NCBI GenBank assembly: GCA_023954135.1
Contig: JAMLIN010000007.1
Span: forward strand, 62,001 to 126,000
Source: Burkholderiaceae bacterium
GTDB lineage: Bacteria; Pseudomonadota; Gammaproteobacteria; Burkholderiales; Burkholderiaceae_E
Direction: 5' to 3'
Length of the DNA: 64,000 nt
The notes under the pieces are model-generated. The model did not search any database, was not told the DNA's origin, and was given only the letters and a program-made list of their open reading frames with translations. Below are positions 25,865 through 35,166 of the stretch, piece by piece. A program made the position numbers and the translations under genes. Positions within the stretch are counted from its first letter, which is position 1, and each line of letters starts with the position of its first letter.

Positions 25865-27736
25865 TCAGGCGCCCCGACCCCTGCCGAAGAGGCGCCCGAG
25901 CAGCCCCCTCTCCTTTTCCTTCCCCTGCTCATCGACACCTTCCGCTTCCGGCTTCCCGGGCAGGGAAGCAGCCAGCTGCTCCAGGGTCTCGAAGACGAAA
26001 CGGTTGATCGCGAGGCGAACCCCGGTGCGCTTGCGAATCTCGGCGATCGCGGCCGCCACGAGCAGCGAATGGCCGCCGAGGTCGAAGAAGTTGTCCTGGA
26101 CGCTGACCCGCTCGACGCGCAGCAGCCCCGACCAGACATCCGCGATCAGCTTCTCGGCCTCGGTCCGGGGCGCCAGCACCGGACGCTTCGCCTCGTCCTC
26201 CATCGACTCGGGCGCCGGCAGCGCCCCCCGGTCGATCTTGCCGTTGGGCAACAGCGGGAACGCATCGAGCGTGACGAAACGCTGCGGGACCATGTACTGC
26301 GGCAGGCGGGTACGAAGATGCTCGCGCAGGGCGCCGCTGTCGGGCTGCGCCCCGTCACGCGGCAAGGTATAGGCGACCAGCCGGGCGTCGCCGGGCGCGA
26401 CCTCGATCACCCGGACCACCGCGCCGCCCACCGCGGGGTGACCGGAGAGCACCGACTCGATCTCGCCGAGCTCGATCCGGAAGCCCCGAACCTTGACCTG
26501 GCTGTCGATCCGCCCGCGGAACTCCAGGTTGCCATTGGTGAGGAAGCGCCCCAGATCGCCGGTGCGATACATGCGCTCGCCTGGCGCCTGGACGAAGGGA
26601 TCGGGAAGGAAGCGTTCGCTGTCCAGCTCCGGCCGATTCAGATAGCCACGCGCCACCCCTGTGCCCGCGATGTACAGCTCGCCCGGCACGCCGGGCGGGG
26701 CCGGCCGCCCGGACTTGTCCAGCACGTACACGCGGGTGTTCGCGATGGGACGCCCGATGTAGATCGGCGCATCGGCCCCCGGAATCCGATAGCAGGTCGA
26801 CCAGATGGCGGTTTCCGTGGGCCCGTACATGTTCCACACGTCGGAGCATCGGCTCGCCAGCGAGTTGACGAGATCCACGGGCAATGCCTCGCCGCCGCAC
26901 AACGCCTTGAATCTCGGCGCGCCCGACCAACCCGCTTCGATCAGGAGTCGCCAGAGGGACGGCGTCGCCTGCATGAAGTTCACCTGGTGCTCCTCGATCA
27001 GGCCGAGGAGCCGGTCGCCGTCGGCGGATTCGTCCCTGGTGGCGATGACGACGCGCGCGCCGGCGATGAGCGGCAGGAACAGCTCGAGTCCCGAGATGTC
27101 GAACGACAGCGTGGTGACGGCGAGCAGGACGTCATCGGAAGCGATGCCCGGCACCTGCTTCATGCTCAGCAGGAAGTTGGCGACGTTGCGATGCTCGAGC
27201 GCGACGCCCTTCGGCCGTCCGGTCGAGCCCGAGGTATAGAGCACGTACATGAGGTCGGCGCCCGCTCCCTCGCCGGCCGGCGAGGGAAGCAAGGACCCGG
27301 CGTCTCCCGCAACGGCGAGCCGGTCGACCTCCAGGACGTCGACCCCCTCGAAGGTCGTATCGGCGTCGAGCCAGGAATGGGCGAGCACCAGGCGCAGGCC
27401 GGAATCCTCGACCATGTAGCGCAGTCGATCGGCCGGGAAATCCGGATCCAGCGGTACGTACGCGGCTCCCGCGCGCGATACCGCAAGCAATGCGACCAGC
27501 ATGTCCAGCGATCGATCCAGATGAAGGCCGACCAGGGACCCGGAACCGATGCCCCGTTGCGCGAGCTCGGCCGCCAACCCTGCGACGCGGCCGGCGAGCT
27601 CCCGGTAGGTCAGTTCATCGTGATCGCATACCGCTGCGACCGCGTCCGGCGTCCTGATCGCCTGTTCCCATACGAGGTCGTCCACATGGCGATCCGTCGC
27701 CGCGAGATCGACCGCGGCCCCTGCTGCTGCGTTCAT
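25865..27736 (-). CDS. NRPS adenylation-PCP protein, predicted glycine-specific
   Basis: A 623-residue A-PCP didomain. Adenylation cores: LYTSGSTGRPKGVALEH, FDISGLELF, YGPTETAIW, GELYIAGTGVARGY, YRTGDLGRF, GRIDSQVKVRGFRIELGE and NGKIDR. The PCP is near residues 520-600 with DLGGHS (Ser ~557). Aligning by eye to the GrsA pocket gives D-I-L-Q-L-G-M-I-W-K, very close to published glycine codes of the DILQ-type. The C-terminus is a charged tail (EGVDEQGKEKERGLLGRLFGRGRG) with no thioesterase or reductase. It follows the PKS gene by 16 bp on the same strand, whose C-terminal condensation domain should use it. Confidence 0.88.
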   Translation of the reverse strand: MNAAAGAAVDLAATDRHVDDLVWEQAIRTPDAVAAVCDHDELTYRELAGRVAGLAAELAQRGIGSGSLVGLHLDRSLDMLVALLAVSRAGAAYVPLDPDFPADRLRYMVEDSGLRLVLAHSWLDADTTFEGVDVLEVDRLAVAGDAGSLLPSPAGEGAGADLMYVLYTSGSTGRPKGVALEHRNVANFLLSMKQVPGIASDDVLLAVTTLSFDISGLELFLPLIAGARVVIATRDESADGDRLLGLIEEHQVNFMQATPSLWRLLIEAGWSGAPRFKALCGGEALPVDLVNSLASRCSDVWNMYGPTETAIWSTCYRIPGADAPIYIGRPIANTRVYVLDKSGRPAPPGVPGELYIAGTGVARGYLNRPELDSERFLPDPFVQAPGERMYRTGDLGRFLTNGNLEFRGRIDSQVKVRGFRIELGEIESVLSGHPAVGGAVVRVIEVAPGDARLVAYTLPRDGAQPDSGALREHLRTRLPQYMVPQRFVTLDAFPLLPNGKIDRGALPAPESMEDEAKRPVLAPRTEAEKLIADVWSGLLRVERVSVQDNFFDLGGHSLLVAAAIAEIRKRTGVRLAINRFVFETLEQLAASLPGKPEAEGVDEQGKEKERGLLGRLFGRGRGA

Positions 27737-27752
27737 TCCGTTCCCTTGAAGA

Positions 27753-30700
27753 TCAGCGTCCGGTCCAGCCGGCGATGACGGCAGCCGTTTCCTCGGCCGA
27801 CAGCAACGGCAGATCGATGACCGTATCGTCGGCGTTCCGAATGACGCCGCGAAGAAGCTCGGTGTAGTGGTCCATCCACCGCTCGATGGTGGGCGCCTCG
27901 AAAAGCGCCGTGTTGTAGTCCCAGTCGAGAATCAGGCACCCTCCCGATTCGACGACGTGCAGGAACATGTCGTAGAAGGTCGCCCCGCGCGGATTCTCGT
28001 GGGCCACCAGCCTGCAGCCGCCGAGCCGGACATCCGAGAGATACCCGCTGTAGTTGAAGAACACCTCGGTCAGGGCAAGACGGTCCGGCGTGCGCGACAG
28101 CCTCAGCTGCCGAGCCAGTTCCCCTATGCCGATGTCCTGATGCTCCATGGCATCGAGCAGCGCCGTTCGTGTTTCGCGCAGAAAGCGGGAGAACGGCTTG
28201 TCCTCCTCGGCATGAGCGCGGATCGGCAACGCGTTGACGCAATAGCCCACCGCATCCACACCCAGGTGAGCCTGCCCTGCCGCCGGAATGCCGACGACGA
28301 TGTCGCTCTGTCCGCTCAGTTTCGCGAGCAGGCACTGGAATCCGGCGAGCAGCAGGTTGAACAGGGTGCAGCCCTGGGCGCGCGCCAGCGTTCGCAGCGA
28401 ATCGAGGAACTCGGGCGGAAGCTCCCGATGGATCGTGCTCGCGGCGTGGCTGCGCAGCGCGCCGCGAACGCCATCGAGCGGCAGATCGAGCGACGGCGGC
28501 GGGGAAGCGAACACGCCGCCCCAGTACGCCAGATCCTGCGCGGCCTGCGCCTGGCGCTCGCGCTTGAGGCCGACGTAGTGGCTGTACGGAACCGCGGTCG
28601 ACTCCGGCGCGGCGCGGCCCGCGCACGCCGCGTCGTAGGCGGCGGCGATCTCGCCCACGATGAGGCCGCCGCTGTAGCCATCGAACACCAGATGGTGAAA
28701 GTACATGACGAGCGCATGCTCTTCATCGTCGAGCCCGACGAGCCAGCAGCGATACGTCGGCCCGTTCTCGAGATCGAAGGGGGTTCGCGCGGCGTCGGCC
28801 ACCAGGGCATCGAGGGCATTCCTGCGAGCCTCCGGTTCCAGCGAGGACAGGTCCACCCGCTTCACTTCGGCCCGGGTGTTCTCGTCGATGATCTGGAACT
28901 CGCCGTCGGCGTCGAAGCGCAGCCGGAAGGCCTCGTGCCTGTCGAGGGTCGACACGATGGCCGATTCGAGACGATCGGCGTCCAGTGGCCCCTCGATGCG
29001 GAAGATGTCGGATTCGTTGAAGGCGCAGGAAGCCTCCGCGCCCGACTGGGAAGCAACCCAGAGCTCCTTCTGTCCGTCGATGAGCGGAATCTCCCGGGGC
29101 ACGCCGGCACCGGCGGAAGGCGTGACCGATTCCGCGGCGCTCGCCGCAGCGCCGGACTCCCGGGGCGCATCGCCGCCGGGCGCCAGCGACGCGATGTGGC
29201 GGGCCAGCGCATCGAGCGTGGGATGGTCGTCCAGAAGCTGGCGGAAAGTGAGCCTTACGCCGAACTCCTGCTGGTAGGTCGATGCGAGCTGCGTCATGAA
29301 CAGCGAATCGAAGCCCAGCTCCATGAAAGTGGCGTCCGGCACCAGCGAGTCGACCGGATATCCCGACAGGTCCGCCGCGATCGCCGTGAGCCGGGCGACC
29401 AGGCGCCCATGCGGGGATTCGTCCCGACCCGGGCTCGCCGACCGGCCGGCAGGATGATCCGATTCATCGCCGTCATCCGATGCCGAGCCGGTCGCCCGCT
29501 CCCCGGCGGCTGGCGTCACCCCATCGGAATCGAGCGTTGCCCTCGCGGGAGCGTCGATCCAGAAGCGCTTGCGCTCGAACGGATAGGTCGGCAACGGCAC
29601 CCGTCGGCGATCGCTTCCCTGGATGGCGTCCCAGTCCGGCGATGCACCGCTGATCCAGAGCCTGCCGACGGCGCCCATGAGCTGATCCAGCTCGGACTGG
29701 TCGCCGGCGCCCTGTCCGAGGCAGGGCACGATGGCGAGGCTGCGTTCGGTGCCCAGCACCTGTCGGCAAAAGGTCGACAGGCTCTGGCGCGGGCCCACTT
29801 CCAGGAACACCCGGCGTCCGTTGGCAGCGGCACCGGCGATCGCCTCGGAAAATCGCACCGGCTCCATGACCTGCCGCGCCCAGTAGGCGGGATCGCACAC
29901 CTCTTCTGCGGTCAGCAGCCGGGCAAGCGCCGTCGAATGCACGGCGATCCCGGGAGCGCTGCGCCCGACCGCGCCGATCTCCGCCTGGAGCGGCTCGAGC
30001 ATGGGCTCCATCATCGTCGAATGGAAGGCATGCGAGGTCCGCAGCTCGGACGTGCGCAGCCCCGCCGCTTCGGCCCGGCCGACGAACCCGGTGACGATCT
30101 CCTCCGGTCCGCTCACCACCGTGAGCTCGGGGGCATTGATCGCCGCGATGGACAGGCCATCGGGCAACATGGCTTCGACCGCCTCGGCGCCGGAGCGCAC
30201 GGCGAGCATCCGCCCCGGCGGCAGCGCCTGCATGAGCCTGCCGCGGGCGGCCACGAGGCGAGCCGCGTCTTCGAGCTCGAAGACGCCAGCGAGGCAAGCG
30301 GCGGCAAACTCGCCAACACTGTGGCCGACGAGCGCCGTCGGCTGGATGCCCCATGCGACGAGAAGCCTGGCCAGGGCGATCTCGATGGTGAAGATCGCCG
30401 GTTGCGCGATCCGCGTCTGGGCCATCTCCAGCTCGACCTCCACCGCCGGTCGTCCCGACGCCGCATCCCACAGGAGATGGTCGCGCAGATCGAATCCGGA
30501 TTGCGGATCGGCAAGCACTGCATCGGCACACCGGTCGACCGTGTCCCTGAACAGCGGCTCTTCGCGGTATAGCTCACGCCCCATGCCGGGGTACTGGGAG
30601 CCCTGGCCGGGGAACATGAAGACCACCGGCGGCCGCAACGCGGCCACCGGCCCCGCCTCGCCCGGCCGGGCGGGGCTGCGCAGCCGCGCAAGGATCTCGG

Positions 30701-32207
30701 CGCGGTCGCCACCCACCACGAAGCGGCGCTGGTCGAACTCGCGGCGACCCTTCTGCAGGGTGAACGCGACGTCCGCCAGGTCCTGGTCGGCGGCGCTCTC
30801 GAGATGGGCCGCGAGGCGCTCGCCCTGGGCAGCCAGCGCCGTCTGGCTGCGCGCGGAAAGCAGCAGCAGGTGCCGCGACCTCGCCAGCGCACCTCTCGTG
30901 GAGGAAGGAGCCTGCTCGAGGACCAGATGGGCGTTGGTTCCGCCGAGGCCGAAGGAACTGATGCCGGCGCGCCTGGGCGTCCCATCGGTCTCCCATGCCC
31001 GACATTCCGTGTTGACGTAGAACGGCGTGCTCGGGAAGTCGATCTTCGGATTCGGACTGGAGTAATGGGCGAGCGGCGGAATGACGCCCTCGTGAATGGA
31101 GAGCGCCACCTTGATGAGGCCCGCGGCTCCGGCAGCGACGTCGAGGTGGCCGATATTGGCCTTCACCGACCCCAGCGCGCAGAAGCCGGTGTCCGCCGTC
31201 GTGGCGCGGTACGCGGTGGCGAGGCCGGACACCTCGATCGGGTCACCGACCGGCGTCGCCGTGCCATGCGCTTCGACATAGCCGATGCTGCGGGCATCGA
31301 CCCCGGCCATCTCGAGGGCCCGGGAGATGACCTCCGCCTGCCCGGCGACGCTGGGCGCGGTGTAGTTGACCTTGCGGTTGCCGTCGTTGTTGAGGGCGTA
31401 GCCGCGGATCACCGCATAGATCGTGTCGCCGTCGGCGAGCGCGTCGTCGACCCGCTTGAGCAGCACGACCGCACCGCCGTTGCTGAACACCGTCCCGCTC
31501 GCGGCGGCATCGAAAGGTCTGCAATAGCCGTCCGCCGAGAGGATGCTGCCTTCCTTGTGAACGTAGCCGCGCTTCTGCGGGACCACGATCGTCACCCCGC
31601 CGGCCAGCGCCATGTCGCATTCCCGCGCGGCAAGGCTCTGGCATGCGGCGGCCGCCGCGACCAGCGAGGTCGAACAGGCGGTCTGGATCGTCATCGCCGG
31701 GCCGCGCAATCCCAGGCGAAACGCCGCCTGCGTCGCCAGGTAGTCCTTCTCGCTGCCGAGCTCGACGTGGAGCGCATCGGTCTGGATCGAGTCGACGAGC
31801 TGCTGCAGGAACTCGCGCCTGGAGCACAGGTTCGCGAGCAGGTAGGAATTGAGGAAGCAGCCGGCGAACACGCCGATGGCACCGGGGTAACGCTGGGTGT
31901 CGTAACCCGCGCTTTCGATCGCCTGCCATCCCAGCTCGAGGAAGACACGCTGCTGAGGATCGAGCAGCTCCGCCTCCTTCGGCAGGAAGCTGAAGAAACG
32001 GGCATCGAACAGGTCGATGTCCTCGATCACCCCTCTCGCGCAGACATGACCGGTCTTGCCCGCGTCCTCGGGATTGCCGGCTTCCAGCTCCGACACCGGG
32101 AAACGCGAGATGCTGTCGACGCCCCCCTTGATGTTTCGCCAGAATGCGTCGACGTCGGGCGCCCCCGGGAAGCGCCCCGACATGCCTATGATTGCGATGC
32201 TTTCCAT
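27753..32207 (-). CDS. Hybrid type I PKS-NRPS protein: KS-AT-ACP-C
   Basis: A 1484-residue megasynthase. KS (1-~425): catalytic TACSTS at Cys178, plus EAHGTATPVGDP and NIGHLDVAAG histidines. AT (~535-850): PGQGSQYPGMG, GHSVGE (Ser ~629) and HAFH, the malonyl-selecting pattern. ACP (~940-1040): LGFDSL (Ser ~966). Condensation domain (~1070-1484): HHLVFDG near 1170. There is no KR, DH or ER, so a malonyl extension would leave a beta-keto group. There is also no loading or release domain. ATG 32207 is preceded by GGGGGGCTCAG, and the protein then begins exactly at the conserved KS N-terminus; an in-frame extension to 32315 is not KS-like. The product presumably passes to the downstream glycine A-PCP. 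Confidence 0.92.
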   Translation of the reverse strand: MESIAIIGMSGRFPGAPDVDAFWRNIKGGVDSISRFPVSELEAGNPEDAGKTGHVCARGVIEDIDLFDARFFSFLPKEAELLDPQQRVFLELGWQAIESAGYDTQRYPGAIGVFAGCFLNSYLLANLCSRREFLQQLVDSIQTDALHVELGSEKDYLATQAAFRLGLRGPAMTIQTACSTSLVAAAAACQSLAARECDMALAGGVTIVVPQKRGYVHKEGSILSADGYCRPFDAAASGTVFSNGGAVVLLKRVDDALADGDTIYAVIRGYALNNDGNRKVNYTAPSVAGQAEVISRALEMAGVDARSIGYVEAHGTATPVGDPIEVSGLATAYRATTADTGFCALGSVKANIGHLDVAAGAAGLIKVALSIHEGVIPPLAHYSSPNPKIDFPSTPFYVNTECRAWETDGTPRRAGISSFGLGGTNAHLVLEQAPSSTRGALARSRHLLLLSARSQTALAAQGERLAAHLESAADQDLADVAFTLQKGRREFDQRRFVVGGDRAEILARLRSPARPGEAGPVAALRPPVVFMFPGQGSQYPGMGRELYREEPLFRDTVDRCADAVLADPQSGFDLRDHLLWDAASGRPAVEVELEMAQTRIAQPAIFTIEIALARLLVAWGIQPTALVGHSVGEFAAACLAGVFELEDAARLVAARGRLMQALPPGRMLAVRSGAEAVEAMLPDGLSIAAINAPELTVVSGPEEIVTGFVGRAEAAGLRTSELRTSHAFHSTMMEPMLEPLQAEIGAVGRSAPGIAVHSTALARLLTAEEVCDPAYWARQVMEPVRFSEAIAGAAANGRRVFLEVGPRQSLSTFCRQVLGTERSLAIVPCLGQGAGDQSELDQLMGAVGRLWISGASPDWDAIQGSDRRRVPLPTYPFERKRFWIDAPARATLDSDGVTPAAGERATGSASDDGDESDHPAGRSASPGRDESPHGRLVARLTAIAADLSGYPVDSLVPDATFMELGFDSLFMTQLASTYQQEFGVRLTFRQLLDDHPTLDALARHIASLAPGGDAPRESGAAASAAESVTPSAGAGVPREIPLIDGQKELWVASQSGAEASCAFNESDIFRIEGPLDADRLESAIVSTLDRHEAFRLRFDADGEFQIIDENTRAEVKRVDLSSLEPEARRNALDALVADAARTPFDLENGPTYRCWLVGLDDEEHALVMYFHHLVFDGYSGGLIVGEIAAAYDAACAGRAAPESTAVPYSHYVGLKRERQAQAAQDLAYWGGVFASPPPSLDLPLDGVRGALRSHAASTIHRELPPEFLDSLRTLARAQGCTLFNLLLAGFQCLLAKLSGQSDIVVGIPAAGQAHLGVDAVGYCVNALPIRAHAEEDKPFSRFLRETRTALLDAMEHQDIGIGELARQLRLSRTPDRLALTEVFFNYSGYLSDVRLGGCRLVAHENPRGATFYDMFLHVVESGGCLILDWDYNTALFEAPTIERWMDHYTELLRGVIRNADDTVIDLPLLSAEETAAVIAGWTGR

Positions 32208-32452
32208 CTGAGCCCCCCGGTTCCGGCCCGCCCCCTGTGTCGATACAGCATCGGACGCCCCAGAAAGTGTAACGGCACGCCCCGAAAGCGTTGTGCGACT
32301 TCGCACGAGGCGCACCGTCCCGTGACATATTCACGGGCCGGGCGAGCCCGCAGGCGATATGCCGTGGGGTCGGACGGCCGCAGCCGACGAACGAGAACCC
32401 GATGCATGCATGAATCCGGCACGATGGCGTGCCACAGCCACGCGAAGCCGAC

Positions 32453-33964
32453 ATGACGGAGTCGCCCGACCTGCGCGAGCGCGCGATCGGCGGCGTGCTC
32501 TGGAGCGCCGTCGGCACCGCCCTGCGGGTCGGCATGCAGCTGGCCGCGCAGATCGCGCTCGCCCGCCTGCTCGGGCCCGAACCCTTCGGCCTGTTCGCCG
32601 TCGCGCTGGTGGTGATCGCGCTCTCGGGCCTGTTCGCCGAGGTGGGCCTCGCCTACGGGCTGATCCAGAAGCCCGAGGTCAGCCCGCAGGACATCCGCTT
32701 CGCCTTCACCTGGCAGCTGCTGCTCGGCCTTGTCGTGATGCTCGCCGTGCTGGCGAGCGCCGGGCCGATCGCCCAGGCGCTGGACGACGCGCGCGCCGCC
32801 GGCGTGCTGCGGGCGCTGGCGCCCGGCATCCTGCTGAGCGCCCTGGCCGCCACCCCGACCATGCTCCTGCGCCGGCGGATGCAGTTCAAGTGGCTGCAGC
32901 TCGCGAGCGTCGCCGCCTATGCGGTGGGCTACCTCGGCGTCGGCCTGCCGCTCGCGCTGGCCGGCTGGCAGGTGGGCGCGCTGGTTGCGGCCTATCTCGT
33001 CCATGCGGCGCTGCAGATGCTGCTGGTCTTCTGGAAGGCGCCGCACCCTGCGGCGCCGCTCCTGTGGCACGCGGACGCCGCCGGCTCGATGCGCTTCGGC
33101 GCGACCGCCCTGGCCACGAACCTGGTCAACTGGGCGATGACCGGGATCGACCGGCTGATCGTCGGCAAGCTGTACTCGGTGACGGCCGCCGGCCTCTATG
33201 CCCAGATGCATGCCTTCGCGAGCAGCCCCGCGCTGACCCTGCTGGGCACGGTACAGCAGGTGCTCTACTCGGCCGGCGCGGCCGTCCAGGACGACCATGC
33301 CCGACTGCGCTCGGCGCTTGCCACGATGCTGGGGGCGGCGGTGCTGTTCGCCGCCCCGCCCTTTCTCTCGATCGCGCTGGTATCCGACACCGTGGTGCTC
33401 GCGCTCTACGGTCCGCGCTGGGAGGGCGCCGCCGCCCTGCTCGCCCCGCTCGCGCTGGCGATGCCGGCACTGGTCGCCACCGGCCTGGTCACCCCCCTGC
33501 TCTGGAATTCCGGCGAGATCGGACGCGAGCTGCGGGTGCAGCTGCCGGTTTCGCTCGCCTGGGCCATGCTCTGCCTGCTGCTCGCCCTGGTGGCGCCGCT
33601 GCCGGCGATCGGCTGGGGGCTGGCGAGCGTATTGATCCTGCGCGCGATCCTGATGAGCCAGGCGGCGATGCGCGCGCTGCGCCTGCCCATCCTGGAAGCG
33701 ATCCCGGCCCTGCGCGGCGGCGCGGTGGTTGCGATCGGGACCGCCCTGCTGGTCCTCGCCGCCGACCTGGTCGCCCGACGCCTGTTCGGGGCACCCGCCA
33801 CGTGGCTTGCCATCGACATCGCCACCGGCGCGATCGCGATGCCGGCCGGCATCCTCCTTGCCCGCCGGTGGCTCGCACCAGGGCTGCGCTTCCTGCTGGC
33901 GCAGCTCGCCGGCCGGCTGCCGGGAGGAATCGGAGCTCGCCTCGCGGCCTGGCTGACGATCTGA
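32453..33964 (+). CDS. Second polysaccharide flippase (Wzx/WzxC-type MOP exporter)
   Basis: A 503-residue membrane protein with about 14 hydrophobic helices and the N-terminal pattern RAIGGVLWSAVGTALRVGMQLAAQIALARLLGPEPFGLFAV of WzxC-like lipopolysaccharide/EPS flippases. It is divergent from the PKS gene, with a 245-bp gap that should hold both promoters. I chose ATG 32453 over the in-frame GTG at 32429 because the protein then begins just before the conserved amphipathic helix; neither has a strong ribosome site. It could export a second glycolipid or the acylated product; substrate unknown. Confidence 0.88.
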   Translation: MTESPDLRERAIGGVLWSAVGTALRVGMQLAAQIALARLLGPEPFGLFAVALVVIALSGLFAEVGLAYGLIQKPEVSPQDIRFAFTWQLLLGLVVMLAVLASAGPIAQALDDARAAGVLRALAPGILLSALAATPTMLLRRRMQFKWLQLASVAAYAVGYLGVGLPLALAGWQVGALVAAYLVHAALQMLLVFWKAPHPAAPLLWHADAAGSMRFGATALATNLVNWAMTGIDRLIVGKLYSVTAAGLYAQMHAFASSPALTLLGTVQQVLYSAGAAVQDDHARLRSALATMLGAAVLFAAPPFLSIALVSDTVVLALYGPRWEGAAALLAPLALAMPALVATGLVTPLLWNSGEIGRELRVQLPVSLAWAMLCLLLALVAPLPAIGWGLASVLILRAILMSQAAMRALRLPILEAIPALRGGAVVAIGTALLVLAADLVARRLFGAPATWLAIDIATGAIAMPAGILLARRWLAPGLRFLLAQLAGRLPGGIGARLAAWLTI

Positions 33965-34018
33965 GCCGGGCCGGGAACCGAACCGGCGGGCTGCCGGGCC
34001 GTCCACGGAAGCCGGCTC

Positions 34019-35053
34019 TCAGGCGGCCGCGCTTCCCTGCTCTCCCCCGAACAGGTCCCCCGTCCCCTCACCCCCCGAACGCGCCGGCCCGTTGACCGCG
34101 AACCCCTCCCGGGCGGCCTCGAGCAGGGCCTCGCGCAACCACTCGTGACCGGGCCGGGTCGCTGTCGGGGCGACCCAGAGCATGTCGATGTGCACCGGCG
34201 GCGTGGCGAGCGGCAGGCGCCGCACCGCCAGCACGTCGCCCAGTCCGGTCGATGCGAGGAAATGCTCCGGCAGCACGGTGAGCAGGTCCGAGTTCTCGAC
34301 CACCTGACCCGCCACGAAGAACTGGTTGACCGTCGCCACCACCCGGCGGGTGCGCCCGATGGCGGCCAGGGCTTCGTCGACGAAACCGAAGGGGCGGCCC
34401 GAGAAGCTCACCAGCAGGTGGTGGGCGGCGCAGAATACGTCGAGGGTGAGCGGCGCCCGGGCGAGCGGGTGGTCGGGCCGCATGACGCAGACATAGTCGC
34501 TGGTGTAGACGCGCTGCAGGCCGAAGGGGCCGGGGCTGTCCTCGTTCATCGCATGCAGGGTCACGGCCCGGATCGCCTGCGGGAAGAAGCCGACGGCGAG
34601 ATCGACGTCGGTGGTCTCGAGGGTGCTGCGCGGATCGCGGGTGGTGAGCGGCAGCACCCGCAGCGATACGCCGGGTGCGTCGCGCTCGATCCGCCGCACC
34701 AGCGGGGGCATCAGCAGGGTGGCGGTGGCGTCGGCCATGGCGATCACGAAGGTCCGGTTCGCGCCGGCCGGATCGAATTCGGGCGGCGCCAGGGCGTTGC
34801 GCAGCTGATCGAGCGCTCCGCCCACCGCGGGCCAGATCGAGATCGCGTACGGGGTGGGCTCGAGCCCATGGGCCGCCCGCACGAAAAGATCGTCGTCGAG
34901 GGTCTCGCGCAGCCGCCGCAGGGCGTTGCTGGCGGCCGGCTGGGTGATCGCGAGCTGCGCGGCGGCGCGGGTCAGATTCCGCTCGCGCATCACCGCATCG
35001 AAGATCCGCAGCAGGTTCAGGTCGAGTGTGCGAAAGTTGATCATCATCACCAT
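34019..35053 (-). CDS. LysR-family transcriptional regulator
   Basis: A 344-residue regulator. The N-terminal winged HTH is clear (LDLNLLRIFDAVMRERNLTRAAAQLAITQPAASNALRRLRE), followed by a type 2 periplasmic-binding fold effector domain (LMPPLVRRIERDAPGVSLRVLP, MRPDHPLA). It belongs to the NodD/PcpR-like branch by general pattern. The N-terminus could be any of three Met codons within four residues; no ribosome site distinguishes them. It is divergent from the small DUF1127-like gene with an AT-rich interval holding that gene's promoter, so this may be its target. The last ~15 residues are low-complexity. Confidence 0.9.
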   Translation of the reverse strand: MVMMINFRTLDLNLLRIFDAVMRERNLTRAAAQLAITQPAASNALRRLRETLDDDLFVRAAHGLEPTPYAISIWPAVGGALDQLRNALAPPEFDPAGANRTFVIAMADATATLLMPPLVRRIERDAPGVSLRVLPLTTRDPRSTLETTDVDLAVGFFPQAIRAVTLHAMNEDSPGPFGLQRVYTSDYVCVMRPDHPLARAPLTLDVFCAAHHLLVSFSGRPFGFVDEALAAIGRTRRVVATVNQFFVAGQVVENSDLLTVLPEHFLASTGLGDVLAVRRLPLATPPVHIDMLWVAPTATRPGHEWLREALLEAAREGFAVNGPARSGGEGTGDLFGGEQGSAAA

Positions 35054-35082
35054 TATGAATGATGAAGATCATAAAGATCAAT

Positions 35083-35110
35083 TTGAATAATAGGTGAAAA
35101 CCCCGATAAT
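35083..35110 (+). promoter_or_regulatory. Sigma-70-type promoter for the DUF1127-like gene
   Basis: TTGAAT (35083-35088) and GATAAT (35105-35110) are separated by 16 bases in one of the few AT-rich stretches of the window. Transcription would start near 35117, leaving a ~50-nt leader. The site lies in the LysR/small-protein divergent interval. Confidence 0.65.
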
Positions 35111-35119
35111 GCAAGCACG

Positions 35120-35144
35120 GTGCAATGCAATAGCTGCGTTGCAC
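35120..35144 (+). promoter_or_regulatory. 5'-UTR stem-loop
   Basis: GTGCAATGCA (35120-35129) can pair with TGCGTTGCAC (35135-35144), ten base pairs including one G-U, with a 5-nt loop. It begins a few bases after the predicted start of transcription and ends ten bases before the AAGGAG ribosome site. The left arm is also complementary to 35457-35470 downstream of the gene. Confidence 0.55.
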
Positions 35145-35166
35145 AACCTGACTCAAGGAGTTTCAC

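Noticed and set aside
32208-32315. Longer N-terminus of the PKS
   Set aside because: The 36 extra residues are not KS-like, and ATG 32207 has a G-rich ribosome site and matches the KS N-terminus.
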